11,966 nt of DNA from the NCBI GenBank assembly GCA_903924445.1, contig CAIYBQ010000613.1, positions 1 through 11,966 of the forward strand. Reading direction: 5' to 3'. The position numbers and the translations under genes were made by a program. How positions within the stretch are numbered: position 1 is the first letter of the stretch; every line of letters starts with the position of its first letter. This stretch comes from an uncultured Armatimonadota bacterium. GTDB taxonomy: Bacteria; Armatimonadota; Armatimonadia; Armatimonadales; Armatimonadaceae. Positions 1-7,438 of this stretch are shown here, in pieces. The notes under the pieces were generated by a model that searched no databases, was not told where the DNA came from, and saw nothing but the letters and a program-made list of their open reading frames with translations.

Positions 1-774
1 CCGGTGATGCTGGCTGCGACTGGTGGCCTGATCTGTGAAAAGTCAGGGACGGCGGCCCTGTTTCTAGAAGGCACGATGCTTACGGCAGCGTTTATCGCCA
101 TTCGGACCGGCGGTGGAGTCACTGGCCTCATCTGCGGACTGGCTGCAGGCGTCGCCGTAACCAGCTGCCACTACCTGCTTGTCACCCGTGCAAATGTAAA
201 GGATGTCATAGCAGGTGTGGGACTCAACATGCTGGCACTTGCTGCAACATCATTTTGTGAGCGAATTTTCCCATCCGCCGAAAGTGTCCCAACACTCTCA
301 ACGACATCAGGTGTTCTTGTAGCTGCCGCCTGTGTTGCCATCCTAATAGCGTGCCTTACAAATGCAAAGCTTCGTTTACAACTTGACATCACAGGGGAAT
401 CAGCATTCCAGGCACGGATATTTGGAATCAACACATTGCGTGTCAAGCTGGTGTCTCATATCGCTACTGGTGCACTTGCAGGTGTTGGAGGAGCTCTCCT
501 ACCGCTGATGGGTATCGGAACATTTGTTGAAAACATGACAAATGGTCGCGGCTATCTGGCGCTTGCGGCTATTGTATTCGGACGGTGGGACCTTGGATCC
601 GTTATTGCTGCATCGATTGCTTTCGCAGCACTGGATGCACTCCAGCTTGTTGCATCCACACAAGGCATAAAGGCAGATGCCGACTTGCTTTCGATGATGC
701 CCTACCTCGCCGGTCTTATCGCACTCATCGTGAGAACGAAACGCACCGCCGGCCCAGCAGAGCTGTCAAAGTAG
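1..774 (+). CDS. ABC transporter permease, BMP/nucleoside type (YufQ/NupQ-like), 5' partial
   Basis: Inner-membrane permease subunit of an ABC importer. It matches the branched-chain/ribose permease superfamily, and best the subgroup that works with BMP-type lipoproteins to import nucleosides. Seen: a very hydrophobic protein with several membrane segments, an early GLICEKSG...LFLEG segment equivalent to the family's G-x-x-E-[RK]-[SG]-G...GLEG motif, and near the C-terminus ENMTNGRGYLALAAIVFGRW, which is the family's most recognisable block. The reading frame stays open to the left edge. GTG at 4 and ATG at 7 are in-frame, but family proteins have further N-terminal residues here, so I treat the gene as truncated by roughly 15-40 codons. 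It ends at a TAG and converges on lepB 71 bp away. The substrate (purine nucleosides or another small molecule) is inferred from the family; the ATPase and second permease should lie to the left. Confidence 0.85.
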   Translation, partial: PVMLAATGGLICEKSGTAALFLEGTMLTAAFIAIRTGGGVTGLICGLAAGVAVTSCHYLLVTRANVKDVIAGVGLNMLALAATSFCERIFPSAESVPTLSTTSGVLVAAACVAILIACLTNAKLRLQLDITGESAFQARIFGINTLRVKLVSHIATGALAGVGGALLPLMGIGTFVENMTNGRGYLALAAIVFGRWDLGSVIAASIAFAALDALQLVASTQGIKADADLLSMMPYLAGLIALIVRTKRTAGPAELSK

Positions 775-845
775 TTGCGACTAATGTTGGACTCGAGTAC
801 CGATGGCTCCAATAGCAGCTGCGGCGGAGATTCCGTCTTGCCGTT
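775..845. other. Short convergent intergenic gap
   Basis: This 71-bp gap separates the stop codons of the plus-strand permease and the minus-strand signal peptidase gene. A terminator for both would be expected here. I see only weak inverted repeats, such as TTGGA/TCCAA around 787-812 with a 16-base loop, and no following T-run on either strand, so none is called. Confidence 0.5.
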
Positions 846-1775
846 CTATGGAATCCGTAGGAGCTGAATCCGGTTCAATGGGAACCAAATCGCTTGCGCT
901 TTTCCCACAATACGGCTGGTCTCAAGAGGTCCCCACATATGGCTGTCATGTGAGAAGTTTCGGTTATCACCGAGCATAAAGACTTCATCCTTACCGATGG
1001 TAAGTAGCGGAAGCACATAGTCAGGGTCTTCTCGTGTATACGTTTCAGGTGCTAACTTCCCATTGATGAGCGTACGGCCAGGGACAATCTTCAGTTCTTT
1101 ACCAGCATCAATCAGCTGCTGGGCCATTGACACCGTGAGGGATCCACCGTTTGTTTTGGTGTATTCCTGCAGCTTGGTTTTCAGGTGAGTTTGAAAATCC
1201 GAGATGCTCATCGGTGCACCCGCATCAACACTTACACCCGTTTCAAGGAACTTTACAGAACCCTCTTGCGACGTGAGGATTTCACGCAGCAGACGGTGCC
1301 AATCCATTCCCGTCATTGCGATTGCATCAATCTCACGGTCACCAGCAAACATTTTAGGTGGCTGGACTTCGATCGTGTCACCTTCGATGGCAACGCACCG
1401 CTTAATAAAGTCCAACTTCTTACCATTCGTAGCCGTTGGTGGCGCATCGAAGACAATGATGTCACCCCGCATCGGCTTACCAAGACGATACGAAATCCGG
1501 TCGACAACAAGCCGGTCATTCACTAAAAGGGTATTGACCATCGACTCAGTCGGTATATAAAACGCCTGAGCTACGAACGGACGGATGATCAGGAATGCCA
1601 GTGCAAGCACAAATGCGCACGTATCACAGAGATCGCTGACACCGCGTGCAAATGGATGGTCGGTTTTCTTGAAGACAAATCTCAGAAATGTCGCCCCAGC
1701 AATCACAGCGATAATGACGGGCAAGGGTAAGTTTGCTATTTGGTCAGTGATTGGGGTTGGTGCTTGGTCATTCAT
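846..1775 (-). CDS. lepB: Signal peptidase I (LepB) with an inserted domain
   Basis: Membrane-bound Ser/Lys peptidase that removes signal peptides from Sec/Tat-exported proteins on the periplasmic side of the inner membrane. Seen in 309 residues: hydrophobic segments at about 18-34 and 52-70; the catalytic serine box FYIPTESMVNTL with Ser78; RGDIIVF at 103-109; the lysine box DFIKRCVAIEGD with general base Lys125; and the C-terminal box MLGDNRNFSHDS starting near 267. All catalytic boxes are intact, so the enzyme should be active. About 90 residues (about 143-232) separate the lysine box from the LINGK segment, where compact family members have almost nothing; this insert is polar and looks partly helical. 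The ATG lies inside the 3' end of the kinase gene (8-nt overlap), making it the third gene of the regulator-kinase-lepB unit. No clear Shine-Dalgarno sequence precedes the start, consistent with coupled translation. Confidence 0.95.
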   Translation of the reverse strand: MNDQAPTPITDQIANLPLPVIIAVIAGATFLRFVFKKTDHPFARGVSDLCDTCAFVLALAFLIIRPFVAQAFYIPTESMVNTLLVNDRLVVDRISYRLGKPMRGDIIVFDAPPTATNGKKLDFIKRCVAIEGDTIEVQPPKMFAGDREIDAIAMTGMDWHRLLREILTSQEGSVKFLETGVSVDAGAPMSISDFQTHLKTKLQEYTKTNGGSLTVSMAQQLIDAGKELKIVPGRTLINGKLAPETYTREDPDYVLPLLTIGKDEVFMLGDNRNFSHDSHMWGPLETSRIVGKAQAIWFPLNRIQLLRIP

Positions 1776-2853
1776 CTTTGGGATCCGGGTCTACAGCATA
1801 CGGTTCGGGTTCCGATATTGGCAACCTCACCGTAAAAGTTGACCCGATGCCCAGCTCACTTTTGACAGTGATTGTCCCCATATTGGCTTCGACAATATGC
1901 TTTACGATGGAAAGCCCTAATCCGGTTCCGCTGGTCGTGCTTCCCTGATCGTTGACCATCTTACGAGCGCGATCAGCGCGCCAAAAGCGCTCAAAAATAC
2001 GCTCTGTATCCTCGACCAACATCCCAATACCGGTATCGGCAATTGACAATGTTGCATCCTGGCCTACTTGAGCACATGTAACATGCACGGATCCGCCTTG
2101 AGACGTGTACTTAATCCCATTGTCAATCAGATTGAAGACAACCTGATCCAGCTCTGAGTAATCGGCGCAAATCAAAACATTGGTATCTGGCAGAGATAAC
2201 TTGTACTGAACTCCTCTGCGATCAGCAACCGATGCCAACCTGTCGTACACATCCTGAACAACATCCCGCAAGTCAAAATGCCCAAGTGAACGAACCGTCG
2301 ACTCGGCACGAGTTAGTAAAAGCAAATCTTCCGAGAGGCGAACAAGCCTGTCAACTTCCTTAATGATCGTTCCGAGAAAGCGCTCCGACATCGCCGGGTC
2401 ATTAATCGCACCGTAGTTGAGAGTCTCCGCTAGCGCACGAATGCTGGCAAGCGGCGTACGAAGCTCATGACTTACATTTGCAACAAAGTCTGTCCGCACT
2501 GTCCGCAAGTGCTCGATATCGGTAAGGTCTGAGAAAAAAAGCGCAACGAGCGACTCTGAATCACTACCGCTGCTAACGGCTCTTACCTGAAATGTCCGGT
2601 CCTTGGTGGACCGGATGATGATGGAAAAGGGTCCAGCTTGTCCTGAGCGGATTGCCTTCTTTGCAATTTCGTCCAGCTGCTTGTTTCTGGTAATTGCAAG
2701 CAACGACTTTCCGGCTAAACCCTTGCCACGCTTCTTATCGAGCGAAAACAATTCCTGCGCATGCTTGTTGATATGACGAATGTCGCGCTTCCTGTCAACA
2801 ACAAGAAACGGAACATCGAGAGCATCTGACAGCCATGTCCATCCCGGCCTCAT
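1768..2853 (-). CDS. phoR: PAS-containing PhoR-type sensor histidine kinase, no membrane segment
   Basis: Sensor kinase that phosphorylates the response regulator encoded just upstream. Seen in 361 residues: an N-terminal PAS domain (about 8-112); a HisKA dimerisation domain with FVANVSHELRTPL and phospho-acceptor His129; and a HATPase_c domain with N-box NLIDNGIKYT (Asn245), G1 IADTGIGM (about 271-278), F-box IFERFWR (286-292) and G2 GTGLGLSIV (309-317). This order is that of PhoR/PhoR-like kinases. PhoR proteins normally start with one or two membrane helices; here there are none, and an in-frame stop (TAA, plus-strand 2863-2865) four codons before the ATG rules out a longer N-terminus. The start overlaps the regulator's stop as ATGA, so translation is coupled. 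A role in phosphate sensing is inferred from architecture and pairing; other inputs through the PAS domain are possible. Confidence 0.88.
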   Translation of the reverse strand: MRPGWTWLSDALDVPFLVVDRKRDIRHINKHAQELFSLDKKRGKGLAGKSLLAITRNKQLDEIAKKAIRSGQAGPFSIIIRSTKDRTFQVRAVSSGSDSESLVALFFSDLTDIEHLRTVRTDFVANVSHELRTPLASIRALAETLNYGAINDPAMSERFLGTIIKEVDRLVRLSEDLLLLTRAESTVRSLGHFDLRDVVQDVYDRLASVADRRGVQYKLSLPDTNVLICADYSELDQVVFNLIDNGIKYTSQGGSVHVTCAQVGQDATLSIADTGIGMLVEDTERIFERFWRADRARKMVNDQGSTTSGTGLGLSIVKHIVEANMGTITVKSELGIGSTFTVRLPISEPEPYAVDPDPKDE

Positions 2854-3551
2854 GGTTGGAACTTATAGCCGATTCCCCTGAGGGTGAGTAAGTGAACCGG
2901 CTTGGAAGGTTCCGGTTCAATCTTTTCACGCAGCCAACGTATATGGACGTCCACCGTACGCTCATCAACAACGGATTCACCGCCCCAGATACGCTCAAGC
3001 AGCACGGAGCGCTCAAATACACGCCCTGGATGTGTCACCATTAAAGCAAGAACTTCAAACTCTTTACGCGACAACTTGACCTCACGACCGTTTATTGCAA
3101 CAGAACGCTTATCGGTGTCAATCGTCATGCCAAGCGAAGCAGAAACCAACAAGTCGGTTGCTGGATTCTCATCGGATGTCGTTCTGGACCGGCGAAGAAG
3201 TGCTTTTACGCGGGCAATCAGTTCCCGAGTTGCAAAAGGCTTAAGCACATAGTCATCGGCTCCAAGCTCAAACCCAAGAACGCGATCTGATTCAGCAATC
3301 CTCGCTGTGAGCATTATGATTGGAACATTGCTGCCCTGCTGCCGAATCAATCGGCAAACATCAAAACCTGAGCCCTGAGGCAACATTACATCGAGCAAAA
3401 TAAGATCAGGCTTTTCTTCCTTGAAGATTCTCAATGCCTCATCTGCGTCTGCAGCTGTAACCGTTGTATAACCCGCCTGGCGAAGATTATAAGAAATAAC
3501 CTCCGAAAGAGTCGGCTCGTCGTCAACGACAAGTATTTTGGCATCATTCAT
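2850..3551 (-). CDS. phoB: PhoB-type response regulator (OmpR/PhoB family)
   Basis: DNA-binding response regulator, first gene of the leftward unit. Seen in 233 residues: a receiver domain (about 4-118) with the acidic pair Asp10/Asp11, phospho-acceptor Asp54 in LILLDVMLP, Thr82 in IIMLTA and Lys104 in YVLKPF; then a winged-helix OmpR/PhoB output domain (about 135-232) with SRKEFEVLALM, RVFERSVLLERIWG, a VDVHIRWLREKIE recognition-helix region and the closing LRGIGYKF. Every key residue is present, so it should be a working regulator. The downstream kinase gene overlaps it by 4 nt. No Shine-Dalgarno sequence precedes the ATG. The name PhoB is by closest architecture and its PhoR-like partner; a different OmpR-family specificity cannot be excluded. 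A PHO-box-like repeat lies in its own upstream region, which suggests autoregulation. Confidence 0.9.
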   Translation of the reverse strand: MNDAKILVVDDEPTLSEVISYNLRQAGYTTVTAADADEALRIFKEEKPDLILLDVMLPQGSGFDVCRLIRQQGSNVPIIMLTARIAESDRVLGFELGADDYVLKPFATRELIARVKALLRRSRTTSDENPATDLLVSASLGMTIDTDKRSVAINGREVKLSRKEFEVLALMVTHPGRVFERSVLLERIWGGESVVDERTVDVHIRWLREKIEPEPSKPVHLLTLRGIGYKFQP

Positions 3552-3570
3552 CGAAATTATTGTTGCATTG

Positions 3571-3603
3571 CATATACAGAACTGTCATTAACCAAAGATT
3601 AAC
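3571..3603 (-). promoter_or_regulatory. Candidate PHO box and promoter for the phoB-phoR-lepB unit
   Basis: On the minus strand the sequence GTTAATCTTTGGTTAAT (3603 to 3587) is two identical 6-mers repeated with exact 11-bp phasing, the spacing used by PhoB/PhoP-family dimers. It is followed by a 10-nt gap and TATATG (3576 to 3571), a 4/6 match to a -10 box. Activator-dependent Pho promoters have this geometry, with the box taking the place of the -35 element. On the plus strand the same site reads CTGTCATTAAC at 3582-3592, which contains the E. coli half-site CTGTCAT. Transcription would start about 12-15 nt before the regulator ATG. The repeat and spacing are seen directly; binding by this regulator is inference. 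Confidence 0.42.
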
Positions 3604-3615
3604 GTCAACAGTATA

Positions 3616-3645
3616 TTGCCATCTTTTTCATGTCTGTGGGATATT
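3616..3645 (+). promoter_or_regulatory. Candidate sigma70-type promoter for the T2SS operon
   Basis: TTGCCA at 3616-3621 matches the -35 consensus in 5 of 6 positions. It is followed 18 nt later by GATATT at 3640-3645 (4 of 6 for the -10). The predicted leader before the gspE ATG is about 35 nt. An alternative is TTAACC (3588-3593) with TATATT (3612-3617), also 18-nt spaced, which would overlap the PHO-box-like repeat. No other gap in the operon is long enough for a promoter between genes, so one promoter here probably drives the whole operon. The choice between the two candidates is uncertain. Confidence 0.3.
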
Positions 3646-3685
3646 GAACTAGCGGCGCCCGCTCAACGTCTATCATCCCCGGCTC

Positions 3686-5239
3686 ATGAACTTTTCCATC
3701 AACACATCCCCAGAACATGCATTCCCGACCGTGGATTTGAATGAAATCAAACCATCCCCGGAGGCGTTGGATGCAGTTCAACCCGAATTTGCAATCCAAA
3801 GGCAAGTGCTTCCGTTCGCAAGCGAAAACGGAATTCTGTTTGTTGCGATTGGAAGCGTTGAGAATTTGGGGGCTGTGGATGAGCTTGGAATGGTTCTCGG
3901 AATACCGGTTCGGGCTGTTCTCGGTGACCCGCAGCGCATCCGCGAGCTGATTGAAGAAGTCTTCCTCGAGAAGATTCTCTCTGACCTGCCTGGAACCGCT
4001 GATGGCAGTGCAGCAACCGAAATCGATGACACGACAGACTTGGCCGACCTCCAGAAAATGGCAGGTGAAACGGCTGTTGTCCAGATGGTCAATCTGATTT
4101 TCGCTCAAGCTATCCGCGATGGTGCAAGTGATATTCACATCGAGCCGTATGAACGCGAAGTCAAGGTCCGAAGCCGTGTCGACGGAATGCTGCGTAGCAC
4201 GTTAAATCCGCCCAAGAGAATGCATGCAGCGCTGATTTCCCGCCTCAAGATTCTGGGTGAGATGAATATCGCTGAGCGGCGTCTCCCACAAGATGGCCGT
4301 ATTAAGCTTGTGATTGCGGGTCGTGCAATCGATGTCCGTGTCAGCATCGTCCCGACCGTGTTCGGTGAACGTGCCGTTATGCGTATTCTGGACAAGGGCA
4401 CCGCAATGCTAGGGCTTGAAGAGCTCGGTATGCGGCCAGACTTGCTTGGGCGCTACCGTGACCTGATTCACACTCCATACGGGGTAGTGCTGGTTACCGG
4501 ACCTACGGGTTCTGGTAAGTCAACGACACTCTATGCATCCCTGCAGGAGATCTGGTCCCCCACCACAAACATCCTGACGATTGAAGACCCAGTTGAGTAC
4601 CAAGTCACTGGTATCTCACAGATTCAAGTTCGCCCAAACATCGGTTTGACCTTCGCAAGCGGTCTGCGCAGCATCGTACGTCAGGACCCGGATGTCATTA
4701 TGGTTGGAGAAATCCGTGACCATGAGACCGCTGAAATTTCCATTCACGCAGCTCTGACAGGCCACCTTGTGTTCAGTACGCTCCACACCAACGATGCCCC
4801 TGGCTCGATTACGAGAATGCTAGATATGGGAGTGGAACCATACCTCGTGGCATCATCCCTTATCGGTGCCGTCGCCCAGCGCCTTGTCCGGAGACTATGC
4901 CCGGTCTGTGCCGCCCCTGACACGCCATCCGCTGCGTCACTACGCGCAATCGGCGTCTCACCTGAAATGGCCGCGACTGCCACATTCCGGCGGGGGACTG
5001 GATGCGACAAATGCCAGAACACCGGCTACAAGGGTCGCCAGGCGCTGTATGAGCTCTTCGAAGTGGATGAACCTATCCGCAGAATGACTGTTGAACGCTC
5101 AAATAGTACTCAGTTACGCGATCATGCGATTGCCGCTTACGGAATGCGCACCTTGCTCGGTGATGGCCGCCTGTCCGTGATGGATGGCAAGACGACTCCA
5201 GAAGAAGTGTTGCGTGTTTGTCAGCGTGATGGACTTTAA
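3686..5239 (+). CDS. gspE: Type II secretion ATPase GspE
   Basis: Cytoplasmic hexameric ATPase that powers pseudopilus assembly. Seen in 517 residues: an N-terminal GspE/MshEN-type domain (about 20-105); a linker and PAS-like N2 region ending in GASDIHIEPYE; Walker A GPTGSGKST with Lys278; Walker B DVIMVGEIRD (336-345); a His box running to HTNDA (about 354-371); and the zinc-binding four-cysteine element CPVC...CDKC (Cys405, 408, 440, 443) typical of GspE/PilB assembly ATPases and absent from retraction ATPases (PilT). Length is normal for the family. The cluster of pseudopilin genes behind it favours GspE over the pilus ATPase PilB. No clear Shine-Dalgarno precedes the ATG; the upstream sequence is the divergent promoter region. 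Its stop overlaps the gspF start as TAATG. Confidence 0.95.
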   Translation: MNFSINTSPEHAFPTVDLNEIKPSPEALDAVQPEFAIQRQVLPFASENGILFVAIGSVENLGAVDELGMVLGIPVRAVLGDPQRIRELIEEVFLEKILSDLPGTADGSAATEIDDTTDLADLQKMAGETAVVQMVNLIFAQAIRDGASDIHIEPYEREVKVRSRVDGMLRSTLNPPKRMHAALISRLKILGEMNIAERRLPQDGRIKLVIAGRAIDVRVSIVPTVFGERAVMRILDKGTAMLGLEELGMRPDLLGRYRDLIHTPYGVVLVTGPTGSGKSTTLYASLQEIWSPTTNILTIEDPVEYQVTGISQIQVRPNIGLTFASGLRSIVRQDPDVIMVGEIRDHETAEISIHAALTGHLVFSTLHTNDAPGSITRMLDMGVEPYLVASSLIGAVAQRLVRRLCPVCAAPDTPSAASLRAIGVSPEMAATATFRRGTGCDKCQNTGYKGRQALYELFEVDEPIRRMTVERSNSTQLRDHAIAAYGMRTLLGDGRLSVMDGKTTPEEVLRVCQRDGL

Positions 5240-6459
5240 TGGCTAGTCTTCAGTTCACATATGTTGCCATCGATTCCACGGGTGCAAAGCGCACGGGAAT
5301 TGTTGATGCGGATAACAAGGATGCTGCCATTGCACAGCTCGCATCTGCGGGTCGCTACGTCACAGAGATAGCCGAGCAAAAGGCATCCTCGAACCCAGTC
5401 TCTGCCTTCACTGCGGGTGGTCGCGCCCCCAGCCGGGAGGATTTGGCTACGTTTACACGTCGTCTGGCAGACCTGTCGGGAGCGGGACTTCCGCTGGACC
5501 GTGTTCTTCAAGTGGTTGGCGAACAAACAGAAAATCAGCAGCTCATTGGAATCTGTGCATCCGTTCTCGAAGATGTACGCGGTGGAATGCCTGTCAGTGA
5601 GGCACTGGCGAAGTTCCCACGTCTGTTCAACGATGTGTTTACACAGACACTGCGATCAGGTGAAGCATCCGGGCAGTTTCCTGAAGTCGCCGGAAGGCTT
5701 GCCGACTTTCAGGAAAAGGAAGTTGCGCGACGCTCACAAATCGTTAGTGCGATGGTCTATCCGAGCATTCTGGCTGCGACGGCAGTATTTGTTGTGGCAT
5801 TCCTGATCGGATTTGTCGTCCCCAAAATGAGTGGAGTGTTCAAAGACCTCGGAGATGATCTGCCGATTACGACACGTTTTCTGTTGACATCTTCAGACTT
5901 TCTGTCGACCAAGTGGCCACTTGCGATTGGAATGATCATCGGGTCGGTCGTTCTGATTCGTACTTGGCTTGCAACAGAATCAGGGCGAACCACGTTTGAC
6001 ACGATCATTTTGAAAGTTCCGGTCATGGGTCCCGTGGTTCAGAAGGCTACGGTTTCACGATTCGCTCGCGTGCTTGGTACGTTGGTCTACGGCGGTGTCT
6101 CCATCCTCGATGCACTTCAGATTGCAGGACTCTCCAGTGGCAACCGTGTTTACCAGCTGGCATGCAAAAAAGTTGAACAAGAGGTGCGTGAAGGGCGTGC
6201 GATTGCGGATGCTCTTCGCGATGCGCGTTGTTTTCCTCCGGTCCTAACGCACATGGTTGCGATTGGTGAGGAAACGGGTGACTTACCTCGGATGTTAGGC
6301 AGGGTCTCCGATTCGATGGACTTTGAAGTGGATACCGGCATGCGGCGCCTTGTCTCATTTCTGGAGCCCGCGATCATGCTATCAATGGGTGTTTTTGTTG
6401 GATTTGTCGTTCTTTCTGTTTTGATACCAATCTTTATGGCAGGTAACTTGGTGAAATGA
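5239..6459 (+). CDS. gspF: Type II secretion inner-membrane platform protein GspF
   Basis: Polytopic inner-membrane protein that couples GspE to the growing pseudopilus. Seen in 406 residues, the usual length: a short N-terminal region opening with FTYVAIDSTGAKRTGIVDAD, which is the family's characteristic beginning; a first T2SF domain (about 69-192) with FTRRLADLSGAGLPL; membrane segments at about 172-195 and 227-243; a second T2SF domain (about 271-396) with RFARVLGTLVYGGVSILDAL and the GEETGDLPRML motif; and a last membrane helix at about 376-399. The ATG shares its A with the gspE stop (TAATG), and the stop overlaps the gspG start as ATGA, so all three are probably translated as a coupled unit. 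Confidence 0.95.
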   Translation: MASLQFTYVAIDSTGAKRTGIVDADNKDAAIAQLASAGRYVTEIAEQKASSNPVSAFTAGGRAPSREDLATFTRRLADLSGAGLPLDRVLQVVGEQTENQQLIGICASVLEDVRGGMPVSEALAKFPRLFNDVFTQTLRSGEASGQFPEVAGRLADFQEKEVARRSQIVSAMVYPSILAATAVFVVAFLIGFVVPKMSGVFKDLGDDLPITTRFLLTSSDFLSTKWPLAIGMIIGSVVLIRTWLATESGRTTFDTIILKVPVMGPVVQKATVSRFARVLGTLVYGGVSILDALQIAGLSSGNRVYQLACKKVEQEVREGRAIADALRDARCFPPVLTHMVAIGEETGDLPRMLGRVSDSMDFEVDTGMRRLVSFLEPAIMLSMGVFVGFVVLSVLIPIFMAGNLVK

Positions 6460-6884
6460 AAATCATGCGAAACTTACGTTCACGGCGCGCCTTTACGCTC
6501 ATTGAGCTGTTGGTCGTCATCCTTATTCTCGCGATTCTTGCTGCGCTTATCGTTCCCCGGGTTGTTGGCCGAACCGGTGATGCAAAGCGCGCGAAGGCTG
6601 CGACAGATATCTCGACACTCACTGGAATGCTTCAGCAGTACAGAGTGGACTGCGATCAATACCCAAGCACCGAAGATGGCCTGATGGCTCTTCGGCAGCA
6701 GCCGAGCAACGTCAACGGCTGGCGTGGCCCTTACAGCCAGAAGGAACTCCCACAGGACCCTTGGGGCGGTGACTATGCTTATGAAGCTCCAGGTGCAAAC
6801 GGAGAAGACTTCATCATCACTAGCTATGGCTCAGACATGGCGCCAGGCGGCGAAGGTGATGCCGCTGACATCACGAGCGAATAG
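6456..6884 (+). CDS. gspG: Major pseudopilin GspG
   Basis: Main building block of the periplasmic pseudopilus. Seen in 142 residues: a basic prepilin leader, a predicted prepilin peptidase cut after Ala12, then FTLIELLVVILILAILAALIVPRVV with Glu17 at mature +5 for subunit docking; YPSTEDGLMALRQQP and GPYSQKELPQDPWGGDYAY, both typical of GspG; and the C-terminal loop SYGSDMAPGGEGDAADI, the family's calcium-binding loop. These leave little doubt about GspG. The -1 residue is Ala rather than the usual Gly. I chose the ATG at 6456, which overlaps the gspF stop as ATGA; ATG at 6465 would give a leader three residues shorter and is also possible. Confidence 0.95.
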   Translation: MKIMRNLRSRRAFTLIELLVVILILAILAALIVPRVVGRTGDAKRAKAATDISTLTGMLQQYRVDCDQYPSTEDGLMALRQQPSNVNGWRGPYSQKELPQDPWGGDYAYEAPGANGEDFIITSYGSDMAPGGEGDAADITSE

Positions 6885-6895
6885 TTCGTCACATT

Positions 6896-7438
6896 ATGAC
6901 TAGGCGAAGGGCTTTTTCCCTGGTAGAGATGTCAGTTCTTATTGGCATCCTTCTCTTGCTTGCGACATTGGTGATTCCCAATGTGATGCGGATGCAGGAT
7001 GCCATGGCAATGGTCACCGCTAAGTCAAATGTTGTTGTGTTTGTCGCACAAGCGATGTCCGAAGCGAAGAAATCTTCCGCTACGGTTCGGCTGCGTGATG
7101 ACAGTGGAACGCTGGTGATGGAAAGTGTCCAAGGTTCCCAAGACCCTACCGAGATCAGGTCATCCACGTTCAATGGAAAGCTGACACTGGAATCTGTCGA
7201 GATGCCGCCGGTTGAGGCTAATGGAGACCCGCAGCCTCTCGATAACTGGTCGGCGTATGCGGATGGTCAATGTGATGCTGCTGACCTGACATTCACAACC
7301 GACACAGGAAGCAGTCTGATTCTACGTGTGACAAAGACGGGTGCAGCAACCTGGTTTACGCAGGATAACCTCCCGGATGCGCAGGCTTCAGGTGGTAAAT
7401 GGGCTGCCGGTGACTGGGTCCCTGACAATGCGCAGTAG
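6896..7438 (+). CDS. gspH: Minor pseudopilin GspH-like
   Basis: Minor pseudopilin, probably joining the tip complex to the GspG shaft. Seen in 180 residues: a six-residue leader MTRRRA with predicted cut after Ala6, then FSLVEMSVLIGILLLLATLVIP with Glu11 at mature +5 and a membrane helix to about 30; the rest is a beta-rich soluble domain with LTFTTDTGSSLILRVTKTGAATW (about 125-147), which fits a GspH-type C-terminal domain. The body is poorly conserved, so the assignment leans on its place between gspG and gspI. The ATG lies 11 nt after the gspG stop, the only true gap inside the operon, and lacks a good Shine-Dalgarno sequence. The 3' end overlaps gspI by 11 nt. Confidence 0.8.
   Translation: MTRRRAFSLVEMSVLIGILLLLATLVIPNVMRMQDAMAMVTAKSNVVVFVAQAMSEAKKSSATVRLRDDSGTLVMESVQGSQDPTEIRSSTFNGKLTLESVEMPPVEANGDPQPLDNWSAYADGQCDAADLTFTTDTGSSLILRVTKTGAATWFTQDNLPDAQASGGKWAAGDWVPDNAQ

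Noticed and set aside
787..812. Possible bidirectional terminator between the permease and lepB.
   Set aside because: The stem is only about 5 bp with a 16-base loop and there is no T-run on either strand.
3595..3611. TTGACG on the minus strand (3608 to 3603) as a -35 box for the regulator gene.
   Set aside because: The nearest -10-like TATATG lies about 26 nt away, too far for a sigma70 spacer; the PHO-box geometry explains the site better.
3605..4138. A 177-codon open frame on the minus strand across the start of gspE and the divergent promoter region.
   Set aside because: It lies antisense to a clear gspE domain, has no recognisable motif, and its composition fits a shadow frame. Its start and end have no supporting signals.
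3686..5239. Pilus extension ATPase PilB or retraction ATPase PilT instead of GspE.
   Set aside because: The CPVC...CDKC zinc element excludes PilT, and the neighbouring GspG with its calcium loop plus GspH-K favour T2SS GspE over PilB. PilB is not excluded by GspE sequence alone.
7341..7427. A longer N-terminus for GspI beginning at the ATG at 7341.
   Set aside because: It would place 29 residues read from within gspH before the prepilin leader; the start at 7428 gives a normal short leader.
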